From Flavobacterium shii (lineage in GTDB: Bacteria > Bacteroidota > Bacteroidia > Flavobacteriales > Flavobacteriaceae): a DNA stretch of 64,000 nucleotides. Position 1 is the first letter of the stretch, and each line of letters begins with the position of its first letter. Location of the stretch: positions 104,797 through 168,796 of the forward strand of contig NZ_JAOZEW010000012.1 of NCBI RefSeq assembly GCF_025847235.1, written 5' to 3'. Positions 51,201 to 59,180 of the stretch are shown here, piece by piece. The position numbers and the translations under genes are program-made. The notes under the pieces were generated by a model. The model saw nothing but the letters and a program-made list of their open reading frames with translations, made no database searches and was not told the origin of the DNA.

Positions 51201-54200
51201 GGTAAAGTCATTTCCAAAACGGATAAAACCTACCATTTGACCGTTTTGCAACACAGTCTCATTTGGCAATGATTCTGCATGTAAAAACATTTTTAACCTA
51301 TTGTATTGACGCATATCAACACTTACATTTTTAAATACAGCTCTAGAGTCTTTTGGTTGCAAACCATCTCCGGAAACTCGTAATGCCAATGCTTGCTCAT
51401 TTTGATTGATAATTGTATTATTATTATACAATTGCTCACGTGCAACTCCAGGAGGAGATACATAATTTACAGGACACCTGGTGCTGTTCTCTTCAATATT
51501 TACTGCCGAAACATCAAAAGTTGTATTATCATCTTCTACATTAACATCCGTTGGATCCAATGTACTTGTATATCTTCTCCATTCTCCTCTTACTAAATCC
51601 AATGCTCCAAAACGAACGGTAACATTATTACCAAATCCTGTCATAAACATTCTCATGAAACGGATTGATCTAAAATCGGATATATTCCCAATAGTATTTT
51701 GAGGTTGTGCAACTGGAATTTTAAACTGAATCCATCTGGCATCGGTAACTGAACCATTTGCCATTGTTACCTGAGTATTTTTTATATCGGTAATAAAATT
51801 TTGCCCCACTGCCATATTTGGTCTAACATCAACGCTATATTCATAATATGCATTGATGGTATTCATGGTGTTATCCCTATTGATATCCTCAACATCCGGA
51901 AGTGTTGTTGAAGCTCTGTTAGCATCATTTATATCTACAGCAGAATTCCCTTCGACTCCATTATAATTTTTATAACGGTCCAATACTCCACCTGTGGCAT
52001 TTAAATAATACCTGTAATCATCCGCAGCGGGATCTGCCTCAGAAGCAAAATTATTATATATCGCTCCCTCTTTTGAATTTGGCAACCCATCCAAACCAAC
52101 ATCCTGATTTGCTCGGTTGGCGGTATTATTATCGAATGCATAAATTAAAGATTGTGATGCCGGAACATCTCCCCACATAGGCTGTGGATTCACAAGAATC
52201 TGACCTGGTCCTAAACCATTTTCATACTGTTTTCTTCCATCTTTTAAAATATCTTCTGAAATCTCCCCTAAGTTAAAATAAATTTTACCTGTATTAGATT
52301 GATCTGTTTCTCCTGCTCCAATATAGGGGTCCAATACCCAAAACTGAATATACTCTACGTTTCCTTGTTCAAAATCGGTTGAACTCAGCGCTCGCATTAT
52401 CCCTCCAAAATTCTCTTTTGGGTTTGCAGCATAATTCAAATTATTATTATAAGGTCCACGATCAGACGGATAATACGTTAAATCTAATGTATTTACAACC
52501 TGCGATTGTCCTTGTGCAATATCTGTTAATGGATATAACTCTTCACTATAAATTCTTCTTGTTGAATTTAATGACAAATCATCATTCGTTATTCCAGATG
52601 GCTTAGAAGAATAAAAAATTGGATCTATTGTATACCATGCCAGTTTTGCTCTTTTAAAGCCATAACTTAGATCATTTGCTTTTGCATTAAAATTATATTT
52701 ACTTGAAGCATTATCATCTGGTGTTGATGCCAAACTCCAGGCATATGCAGATCGCATATCGATTGTTGATTGCGATCCTTCAAAATCATCTACATAAATA
52801 GTTGATTCTCCTTCAAAATTATCTGCTTTTGGAGTTCCTGGTTTCAAGAAAGCTACTTCGGCTCTTACCGAAATATTAGAAGGAACATCGGTATCCATAA
52901 ATGGTAATTTATTTACCAATCGGGTAAAGAAAGGAACTTCGGAAGAAAAATTTGTATTAAAACCATAAATCACATTATTTACAGATTCCTGTCCGTAACT
53001 AGATTTTTGTGTAAATGGTTTCTCTGTCATTTGTAAAAAAGTACCACCAACAGTAAAATTCTCAGAAATTTTATGCTGCACATCTACTCCCATAAATCTT
53101 CGGGTTTGTTGTCCGAAAATAGAATTATTTTCTAATGAAATTTCAATAGGAGTATTTGAAGCCTGAAGCGAAGGGTCTAAAATCTGAACTCTTCCTAATT
53201 GATAATTTACACTATAATCAATCCCTTCGACCAAAATACGTCCTCCCGCAGTAACTTTAACAGAACCTTGTGGAACATTAAAAGCTCCAATAGGGATTCC
53301 ATCTCCACCTGTAGATTTGTATTTACCTCTTAATAAGAATTTATTTTTATCACTATCCTGTAAAGCTCCTGCTTGTGTATTGGCATACATATTACGGAAT
53401 ACATACTTACTTTGATTTGCATTATAAGTACTTGTATTAAGATAATCCTCGCTTGTACTATTTGATAATTTAGAAAATAATAATTGCCCAAAAGGCTCTT
53501 TGGTGGTAAATATAATTCTACCATTTTGAGCATCGATTGTTAATCCCGGTAAGAAGTCAAAAAAACCATCACCTCCCGTTTGCGGATCATTATTATAGTT
53601 TAATTTATCCAAATTAAACACTTTTAATAAAGGCGTTTCGGCTACTTTATTATCTGGTGTTGGATTTGGAGGAAATGGATTAGCATCATTTACCGGTGTG
53701 ATGTAATTTATGGGAGACGGGTCTGTATATAAGATATTGAATCTAAAATCTTCTTGCTTTATTTGATATGCTCCAGGAATTTGATATATATTTTTCATCA
53801 TCAAATTCCAAACTGGATTTTTAACATTAGTCAAATTGCTTTTAAGCATTTTCAAAATCAAACTCTGAGTAATAATTGCTTGATTCGATGGACTATCACC
53901 CGTAACAATAGTAGGATCTACACCGTCATTTCCAAATTCTCCAACCTGATACACTTTGTCTCCAATTGTATATTGATATGCAACTGCCAAAACTTCATCA
54001 TTTGCCAACCGTTGTTGTAATGACACATATCCTAATTGAGCATTAAAAGTATACTCGTTTGCATTTAATTTTCTTGCGTTTTCTAATTTCGAATAATCTT
54101 GCCCTTCACTTACTGTAACACCAGTAAATCCTTGATTTGCAGTAACAATTTCACGAATCTGACTATTTAAATAACCTGTCCCTGTTGAAATTAATTTTGG

Positions 54201-55361
54201 GTCATACTTATTATTACTATTGTCCGCAGGCGAATTAGCCGGATTAAGAAACATACCTGCCGAAGGATTTAAAACTACAATTTGACTATCTGGAACCCCC
54301 GAAAATTGCCCCTCCCCTAAATCCTGAAGTGCAATAATATTTCTTAGATTATTATTTGTTGTACTAACACGATTTTGTTTATTGGTAACCCAAACTTCTA
54401 ACCTTGTTATTTGAACACGGCTATCTATAAAAGGATAATTCTTTAAAGAAGAATCATATTTATTTCTAAAATATTGAGATAAAAAGAAGTGCCTGTCATT
54501 ATCATAGTTCAAAGCATATAAGTCAAAATTCTGGACTGTTCCTCCACCTTCGGCTACTACACTTTTGGTCTGAGATTTCTGTTCGGAAAAAACACCTGTA
54601 ATTGTAGTTTTCCCAAACTGTAACTGTGCTTTTACTCCAAATAAACTTTGAGCTCCTCTTATTAAAGAACTATTAAGCGGCATACTTACGTTACCAACTT
54701 CAATTTTTTGAATGATATCGTCTTCTGATGGGGTATATTCTAACTTTATTAAATTTTGAAAAGCAAATGTAGATTGTGTATCATAATTTGCATTTACGTT
54801 TAATCGTGTTCCTACTTTTCCTTGTAGGCTCATACTTATACGCTGATCAAAATCAAAAGAAAGATTTGATCTGTTTCTAGGAGAGAAAGATGGATTGTCT
54901 TGTTTTGTATATCGGGCACCTAAATCTATCTCGACAGAACCAGTTGGTTTTACGTCAATAGTATTACTTCCGAAAATTGATTCGAAAAGTCCTGATTTAA
55001 TATAATATCTTGGTAGTAAGTCTTTCTTGGCTAATTCACTTCCTTCTTTTTTACCATCAATAGCATCTGATTTTTTTCTAAAATAATCTCTTCTGGACTC
55101 TTTTAATATTAAATCTTCATACTCTTTGGGAGTTAAAATAATGGGATAGTTAATTGAAAAACCGCTTACTGTATTAGTGTAGATATAACGATCTGTAACG
55201 GGATCATAAGTATAAGCGGAAAGTATGCTTTGAGGATCTTTTATTTGTATTTTACCAACAGAGTATCCTGCTTTAGTCGTATCTTGAGCCTCCTGTTTTA
55301 CCTGTGCTTTAGATACATACCCACAAAATAAAACCAGCAAAAAAATACAAATTTTATGCAT
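48210..55361 (-). CDS. sprA: SprA/Sov, type IX secretion outer-membrane translocon
   Basis: The 2383-residue core translocon of the type IX secretion system, a giant single-chain outer-membrane barrel needed for gliding and for export of surface proteins. A signal peptide ending GYVSKAQ is followed by SprA N-terminal modules with ARYTKQDNPSFSPRNR and the motif RMNV-like VGTRLNVNANYDTQ, the repeated GKTTITGVFSEQ-type strands, FEGSQSTIDMRSAYAW in the central region, and a C-terminal strand ending FTIRYNFGN. The length agrees with the family (about 2400). No frameshift or internal stop is present. ruvA lies 25 bases upstream and gcvH 87 bases downstream, the common Flavobacterium order. Confidence 0.97.
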   Translation of the reverse strand: MHKICIFLLVLFCGYVSKAQVKQEAQDTTKAGYSVGKIQIKDPQSILSAYTYDPVTDRYIYTNTVSGFSINYPIILTPKEYEDLILKESRRDYFRKKSDAIDGKKEGSELAKKDLLPRYYIKSGLFESIFGSNTIDVKPTGSVEIDLGARYTKQDNPSFSPRNRSNLSFDFDQRISMSLQGKVGTRLNVNANYDTQSTFAFQNLIKLEYTPSEDDIIQKIEVGNVSMPLNSSLIRGAQSLFGVKAQLQFGKTTITGVFSEQKSQTKSVVAEGGGTVQNFDLYALNYDNDRHFFLSQYFRNKYDSSLKNYPFIDSRVQITRLEVWVTNKQNRVSTTNNNLRNIIALQDLGEGQFSGVPDSQIVVLNPSAGMFLNPANSPADNSNNKYDPKLISTGTGYLNSQIREIVTANQGFTGVTVSEGQDYSKLENARKLNANEYTFNAQLGYVSLQQRLANDEVLAVAYQYTIGDKVYQVGEFGNDGVDPTIVTGDSPSNQAIITQSLILKMLKSNLTNVKNPVWNLMMKNIYQIPGAYQIKQEDFRFNILYTDPSPINYITPVNDANPFPPNPTPDNKVAETPLLKVFNLDKLNYNNDPQTGGDGFFDFLPGLTIDAQNGRIIFTTKEPFGQLLFSKLSNSTSEDYLNTSTYNANQSKYVFRNMYANTQAGALQDSDKNKFLLRGKYKSTGGDGIPIGAFNVPQGSVKVTAGGRILVEGIDYSVNYQLGRVQILDPSLQASNTPIEISLENNSIFGQQTRRFMGVDVQHKISENFTVGGTFLQMTEKPFTQKSSYGQESVNNVIYGFNTNFSSEVPFFTRLVNKLPFMDTDVPSNISVRAEVAFLKPGTPKADNFEGESTIYVDDFEGSQSTIDMRSAYAWSLASTPDDNASSKYNFNAKANDLSYGFKRAKLAWYTIDPIFYSSKPSGITNDDLSLNSTRRIYSEELYPLTDIAQGQSQVVNTLDLTYYPSDRGPYNNNLNYAANPKENFGGIMRALSSTDFEQGNVEYIQFWVLDPYIGAGETDQSNTGKIYFNLGEISEDILKDGRKQYENGLGPGQILVNPQPMWGDVPASQSLIYAFDNNTANRANQDVGLDGLPNSKEGAIYNNFASEADPAADDYRYYLNATGGVLDRYKNYNGVEGNSAVDINDANRASTTLPDVEDINRDNTMNTINAYYEYSVDVRPNMAVGQNFITDIKNTQVTMANGSVTDARWIQFKIPVAQPQNTIGNISDFRSIRFMRMFMTGFGNNVTVRFGALDLVRGEWRRYTSTLDPTDVNVEDDNTTFDVSAVNIEENSTRCPVNYVSPPGVAREQLYNNNTIINQNEQALALRVSGDGLQPKDSRAVFKNVSVDMRQYNRLKMFLHAESLPNETVLQNGQMVGFIRFGNDFTQNFYQIEIPLKVTIPTSTTGTNCSPLSAEVVWPEDNNIDLALSLLTQMKIQAMSIDPNTLPLDGIYYPDDDVTKSGGDGDSKLRLGIKGNPNFGLVRNLMVGVKNSETHQDIKGEVWFNELRLAEMDNKGGMAAVLNLDTNFADFATVSATGRKSTIGFGSLEQGPNERSREDIQQYNIVTNMNLGKLMPHKWGINLPFNYAVGEETITPEYDPFNQDIKLQQLLDVTTDADAKANIKNRAIDYTKRRSINFIGVRKDRAADQKQHVYDPENFTFSQSYNEVERHDYEIESYVDQQSSTTVNYAYSFQPKTVEPFKKSKFFKKSDYWKLLSDFNFNYLPSNISFNTNIIRQYNRQQFRQVDVEGIGLDPMYRRNFAFNYQYGFNFNLTKSLKLNYTASSNNIVKNYMNADNEPIESFTIWDSYWDIGTPNQHMQQLVLNYEIPLYKIPVLGFLKANYSYTGDYSWQRTSEALSKYEDASGNTYDLGNTVQNANSNTLTATMNMNTLYKYLGLNKGGAKALPKAKPTIPKPGEKVVNTNQPLVINSAFHDGLMGMVTSIKNIQVNYTVNSGTVLPGYTPSVGFLGSSRPSLGFIFGSQDDVRYEAAKSGWLTNYQEFNQSYSQVTNKMFKATANIDLLPDLKIDLSADRAYSSNYSEQYDVDETGLYHSRSPYSYGIFSISTILIKTSFSTSDENSSSAFDDFRSNRLIVANRLATQQGIDITNPGNLDTDGFPKGYGKNNQAVLLPAFLAAYSGGDASNASLGLFRSFPLPNWSIKYNGLMRYKYFKDKFKRFSLQHNYRASYTINQYRSNFEYDKNPGGLDPSGNFFNATIMSNVNLVEQFSPLIRMDFELKSSLKVLTEIKKDRALSMSFDNNLLTEVKGMEYIVGLGYRIKDVIFSSTLADSPTGIIKSDINIKGDLSYRNNQTLVRYLDYDNNQLAAGQNIWSVKITADYSFSKNLTAIFYYDHSFSKAVISTSYPLTNIRSGFTIRYNFGN

Positions 55362-55386
55362 ATATTAGTGTTTGTTATGTACGTTA

Positions 55387-55968
55387 TTATAAACTTTTTA
55401 AAGCTTTCTTAATTATTGATTCTACTGATGCTTCCGGGTCTTCTTTTACAATCTTTTCAACCACTTTTTCAGATGCTTTCCTAACAAATCCCAAAACTTC
55501 TAAAGCAGATAACGCTTCATCTCGATTTGTATTGTTCTGAATCATGGAAACTTCATCTAAATCGTACAATTTAACAATTTTTTCTTTCAAATCAAGGATT
55601 ACACGTTGTGCAGTTTTGTTTCCAATACCCTTTATTGATTGAATTACACCAACATCTCCTGATGCTATTGCAGTAATAATTTGTTTAGGCTCTAATGAAG
55701 ATAACATTGTTCTGGCAATATTAGCTCCTATACCTGAAACTGATAATAACATTCTGAAAATTTCTCTTTCAGATTTTTCTATAAAACCAAATAATGTATG
55801 CGCATCTTCTTTTATTTGAAGATGCGTATACAATTTTATAAAATCACTTTTGGGTATTAATGAATAGGTATGCAAGGATATATTTACATGATATCCAACA
55901 CCGCCACAATCGATAACAACTTCGGTAGGTGTTTTTTCTACTAATTTCCCTTGCAAATGTGCAATCAT
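55387..55968 (-). CDS. ruvA: Holliday junction branch migration protein RuvA
   Basis: Binds four-way DNA junctions and loads the RuvB motor. The 193-residue protein has the N-terminal OB domain (HLQGKLVEKTPTEVVIDCGGVGYHVN, in parts), two helix-hairpin-helix motifs (LLSVSGIGANIARTML and IKGIGNKTAQRVILDLKEK) and a C-terminal RuvB-binding domain (EALSALEVLGFVRKASEKVVE). It lies directly upstream of sprA, 25 bases apart, and the two are probably co-transcribed from the box at 55987-55994. Confidence 0.96.
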   Translation of the reverse strand: MIAHLQGKLVEKTPTEVVIDCGGVGYHVNISLHTYSLIPKSDFIKLYTHLQIKEDAHTLFGFIEKSEREIFRMLLSVSGIGANIARTMLSSLEPKQIITAIASGDVGVIQSIKGIGNKTAQRVILDLKEKIVKLYDLDEVSMIQNNTNRDEALSALEVLGFVRKASEKVVEKIVKEDPEASVESIIKKALKSL

Positions 55969-55986
55969 AATATAATGTTAAAGCGC

Positions 55987-55994
55987 CAAATATA
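55987..55994 (-). promoter_or_regulatory. Putative -7 box of ruvA-sprA
   Basis: On the minus strand TATATTTG, matching TAnnTTTG, 18 bases before the ruvA ATG. No -33 element at ideal spacing. Confidence 0.45.
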
Positions 55995-56046
55995 GTAAAA
56001 TTTGAAGTAAAAAGACGACAATTTAAACTATATTATTTACACATCC

Positions 56047-58338
56047 TTATTTTGCCGAATTATTCTTTTTAATTTCTTTTTCCTGAGCATCAATAACAGC
56101 GATAGCTGCCATATTTACCATTTCTTCTACACTTGCTCCTAATTGAAAAATATGAACTGGTTTCCCCATTCCTAACATAATTGGACCTATTGAATCTACT
56201 TTATTCAACTCTTTCAATAATTTATAAGTAATGTTTGCCGATTCTAAATTAGGAAAAATAAGTGTATTTACTTTCTTTCCTGCTAATTTAGAAAAAGGAA
56301 ATTTCTCCTGAAGCATTTCCGGATTCAAAGCAAAATCGGCTTGAATTTCTCCATCAATAATTAACTCAGGGTGATTTTTATGTAAATAAGCTACTGCTTC
56401 TCTTACTTTAGAAGCTCCCGGATTTGTAGAAGAACCAAAATTAGAATAAGAAACCATTGCAATTACTGGTTCTACACCAAACATTTTTGCAGTTTTTGCA
56501 GTCATTACAGCAATTTTTGCTAAATCATCTGCAGATGGGTTTATGTTAATCGCAGTATCCGATAAGAACATTGGTCCACGATTTGTCATCATCATATTTG
56601 CTGTAGCTACAAGTGATGCTCCTGGTGCTTTTTCTATAAGTTGCAACATTGGTTTTACAACCGATGGATAACTTCTCGAATGTCCGGTTACTAATGCATC
56701 TGCTTCTCCTTCATTAACCATCATTGCAGCAAAATAGTTTCTTTCACGCATTAACTTTTGAGCGTCTAGTAAAGAAATCCCACGTCTTTCTCTTGCTGAC
56801 CAATAAGACGAAGCAAATTGATTTCTTCTTTCTTCCTGATCTTTAGTTTTAGGATCAATAATCTCAATATCTGCATCAAAACCTAATTCAGCTTTAAGCT
56901 CTAGAATGATTTCTTTATTTCCAAGTAAAATTGGAAAACCAATACCTTCTTCATACACAATCTGAGCCGCTTTTAATACATTTAAATGATCTGCTTCGGC
57001 AAAAACGATTCTTTTCGGATCCATTTTTGCTCTGTTTGTAATCAAACGAACCATTTTATTATCATTTCCTAAACGATCCAAAAGTTCTTCTTCATACTTT
57101 TCCCAATCCGTTATAGGATTTAAAGCAACTCCCGAATCCATTGCTGCTTTGGCTACTGCCGGTGCAACTACAGTAATTAATCTCGGGTCAAATGGTTTTG
57201 GAATTATATATTCTCTTCCGAATCCTAATTTAGTAGCTCCATAAGCAACATTCACTTGCTCTGGAACTGATTCTTTTGCCAATGAAGCTAGTGCTCTAAC
57301 AGCTGCCATTTTCATTGCCTCATTAATTTTGGTAGCTCTTACATCCAAAGCACCTCTAAAAATATAAGGAAAACCTAATACGTTGTTAACCTGGTTTGGA
57401 TAATCCGAACGACCAGTAGCCATAATAACATCTTTACGAGTTGAAACGGCTAAGTTATAATTGATCTCCGGATCTGGATTTGCCATTGCAAAAACGATAG
57501 GATTATCAGCCATTCCAAGTAACATATCGGCTGTCATAATATCTCCAGATGATAATCCTAGGAAGATATCTGCTCCTTTTAAAGCTTCTTCAAGACCAAT
57601 TGGCTCAATATCTTTAGCATATTTTTGTTGTAAAACAGACAATGCAGGGTTATTTTTTGTCAAAAGCCCTTTACTGTTATACATTAATATGTTCTCTATT
57701 TTCACACCTAATAAAACATATAAATCGGCACAAGCCAAAGCAGCAGATCCTGCTCCTGAAACTACCATTTTTACATCTTCGGCTTTTTTGTCTGCTAACT
57801 CTAATGCGTTTATTAAAGCTGCAGAAGAAATAATTGCAGTTCCGTGTTGATCATCATGCATTACCGGAATATTAAGTTCTTCTACCAATCTTCTTTCTAT
57901 TTCGAAAGACTCTGGTGCCTTAATATCTTCTAAATTAATACCTCCAAATGTTGGAGCTATATTCTTTACTGTTTGGATGAACTCTTCAATATCTTTTGTT
58001 CCAATTTCAATGTCAAAAACATCAATATCAGAAAATATTTTAAACAATAATCCTTTCCCTTCCATTACCGGTTTTGATGCTTCAGGACCAATATCTCCTA
58101 AACCTAAAACCGCGGTTCCATTAGTGATTACAGCAACAAGATTACCTTTTGCAGTGTATTTATATACTTCGTTTACATCTCTTGCAATTTCTAAACACGG
58201 CTCCGCAACACCTGGTGAATACGCCAAAGACAAATCTCTTTGGGTTGCATATTTTTTGGTTGGAACTACTTGAATTTTACCTGGAGTAGGCTTTGAATGG
58301 TACAATAATGCCTCGCTTCTTTTACTATCTTTATTCAT
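56047..58338 (-). CDS. maeB: NADP-dependent malic enzyme fused to a phosphotransacetylase-like domain
   Basis: Decarboxylates malate to pyruvate with NADP reduction. The 763-residue protein has the malic enzyme core in the first 430 residues (SLAYSPGVAEPCLEI, GLGDIGPEASKPVMEGK, MHDDQHGTAIISSAALINALEL, the nucleotide-binding VVSGAGSAALACA, and FAMANPDPEI) and a C-terminal phosphotransacetylase-type domain (about 440-755), which in MaeB enzymes is thought to mediate regulation by acetyl-CoA. Length is normal. It precedes ruvA by 78 bases and has a TATCTTTG box. Confidence 0.95.
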   Translation of the reverse strand: MNKDSKRSEALLYHSKPTPGKIQVVPTKKYATQRDLSLAYSPGVAEPCLEIARDVNEVYKYTAKGNLVAVITNGTAVLGLGDIGPEASKPVMEGKGLLFKIFSDIDVFDIEIGTKDIEEFIQTVKNIAPTFGGINLEDIKAPESFEIERRLVEELNIPVMHDDQHGTAIISSAALINALELADKKAEDVKMVVSGAGSAALACADLYVLLGVKIENILMYNSKGLLTKNNPALSVLQQKYAKDIEPIGLEEALKGADIFLGLSSGDIMTADMLLGMADNPIVFAMANPDPEINYNLAVSTRKDVIMATGRSDYPNQVNNVLGFPYIFRGALDVRATKINEAMKMAAVRALASLAKESVPEQVNVAYGATKLGFGREYIIPKPFDPRLITVVAPAVAKAAMDSGVALNPITDWEKYEEELLDRLGNDNKMVRLITNRAKMDPKRIVFAEADHLNVLKAAQIVYEEGIGFPILLGNKEIILELKAELGFDADIEIIDPKTKDQEERRNQFASSYWSARERRGISLLDAQKLMRERNYFAAMMVNEGEADALVTGHSRSYPSVVKPMLQLIEKAPGASLVATANMMMTNRGPMFLSDTAININPSADDLAKIAVMTAKTAKMFGVEPVIAMVSYSNFGSSTNPGASKVREAVAYLHKNHPELIIDGEIQADFALNPEMLQEKFPFSKLAGKKVNTLIFPNLESANITYKLLKELNKVDSIGPIMLGMGKPVHIFQLGASVEEMVNMAAIAVIDAQEKEIKKNNSAK

Positions 58339-58363
58339 TGTTTTTAGATTTTATTCTAGCTTA

Positions 58364-58371
58364 CAAAGATA
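58364..58371 (-). promoter_or_regulatory. Putative -7 box of maeB
   Basis: On the minus strand TATCTTTG, matching TAnnTTTG, 25 bases before the maeB ATG. Confidence 0.45.
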
Positions 58372-58440
58372 TAAGTCTTGGTTTAAAAAGGAAGCTTTTT
58401 ACTCTTCTTTTATTTAAAAATCATTTTGATTTTAATCAAA

Positions 58441-58473
58441 AAAAAATAACCTGAAATTAATCAGGCTATTTTT
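58441..58473 (-). terminator. Intrinsic terminator of the CBS gene
   Basis: Arms aaataacctga (58444-58454) and tcaggctattt (58461-58471) pair with one wobble; on the minus strand a run of about nine T follows. It lies 24 bases after the CBS gene stop. Confidence 0.8.
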
Positions 58474-58496
58474 CACTATTCATTTACAGTATCATT

Positions 58497-58922
58497 TTAC
58501 TGTGATATATAAGAGTTTAAATGATGGATCGTATCTTTTTGAATTTCTATTATTGATTTTACAACATCACTAATAGAAATAATTCCTACTACAGTGTCAT
58601 TATCTAAAACAGGCAAGTGTCTGATTCTTTTACTACTCATTAATTCCATACATGAGTCCAAATTATCCGATAAACTTACCGTAATTACATTGCTTTCCAT
58701 GATTTCATGAACATAAGTCTCTTTTGAAGATTTATCTTTCAAAACAATTTTTCGTGCATAATCTCTTTCAGATAATATACCTTTTAATTCTGCCCCATCT
58801 ATAACTAAGATGGCACCAATGTTTTTATCGCCCATTACTTTTAAGGCTTCGTAAACTGTGGTCGATGAAAGTACCGAATAAACTTCTTTTCCTTTCGTGC
58901 TTAATATTTGATTTACAGTCAT
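58497..58922 (-). CDS. Two-CBS-domain protein
   Basis: A 141-residue soluble protein consisting only of a CBS pair (about residues 10-65 and 75-130), recognisable from VYEALKVMGDKNIGAILVIDGAELKGILSERDYARK and CMELMSSKRIRHLPVLDNDTVVGIISISDVVKS (quoted in parts). The ERDYARK and ISDVVKSI ends match the nucleotide-binding CBS family close to IMPDH-like regulatory proteins. No enzyme domain is present. It is monocistronic, with terminators on both sides. Confidence 0.9.
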   Translation of the reverse strand: MTVNQILSTKGKEVYSVLSSTTVYEALKVMGDKNIGAILVIDGAELKGILSERDYARKIVLKDKSSKETYVHEIMESNVITVSLSDNLDSCMELMSSKRIRHLPVLDNDTVVGIISISDVVKSIIEIQKDTIHHLNSYISQ

Positions 58923-59106
58923 ATCTGATATTTTTAAGAACTATAAATTTAGAAAAAAACAAGTTACAAATAACATAATATTTTATTTTTAACGCAAACA
59001 ATCATTTGATTTGTCATAAAAACCCTTAAAATAAAGAACATCTTTCATTTTTGCAATACCTTTATTTAATATCATTCAAAATAAAAAGCCATCAATATCT
59101 CATAAA

Positions 59107-59140
59107 AAATGCCCTTTCTAAAATTTTAGAAAGGGCATTT
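59107..59140 (-). terminator. Intrinsic terminator of the adhesin-sprF-ompA operon
   Basis: A perfect 34-base palindrome with 17-base arms (59107-59123 and 59124-59140); on the minus strand a T-run follows. It lies 41 bases after the OmpA-family stop. The 258-base gap otherwise holds only AT-rich sequence. Confidence 0.9.
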
Positions 59141-59180
59141 CTGTGTGCATGGTATTTAATTTATTTGAATGTACTGAATA

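Noticed and set aside
57461..57850. Open frame of 129 codons on the plus strand
   Set aside because: Antisense to maeB, a complete conserved gene; it has no plausible start region.
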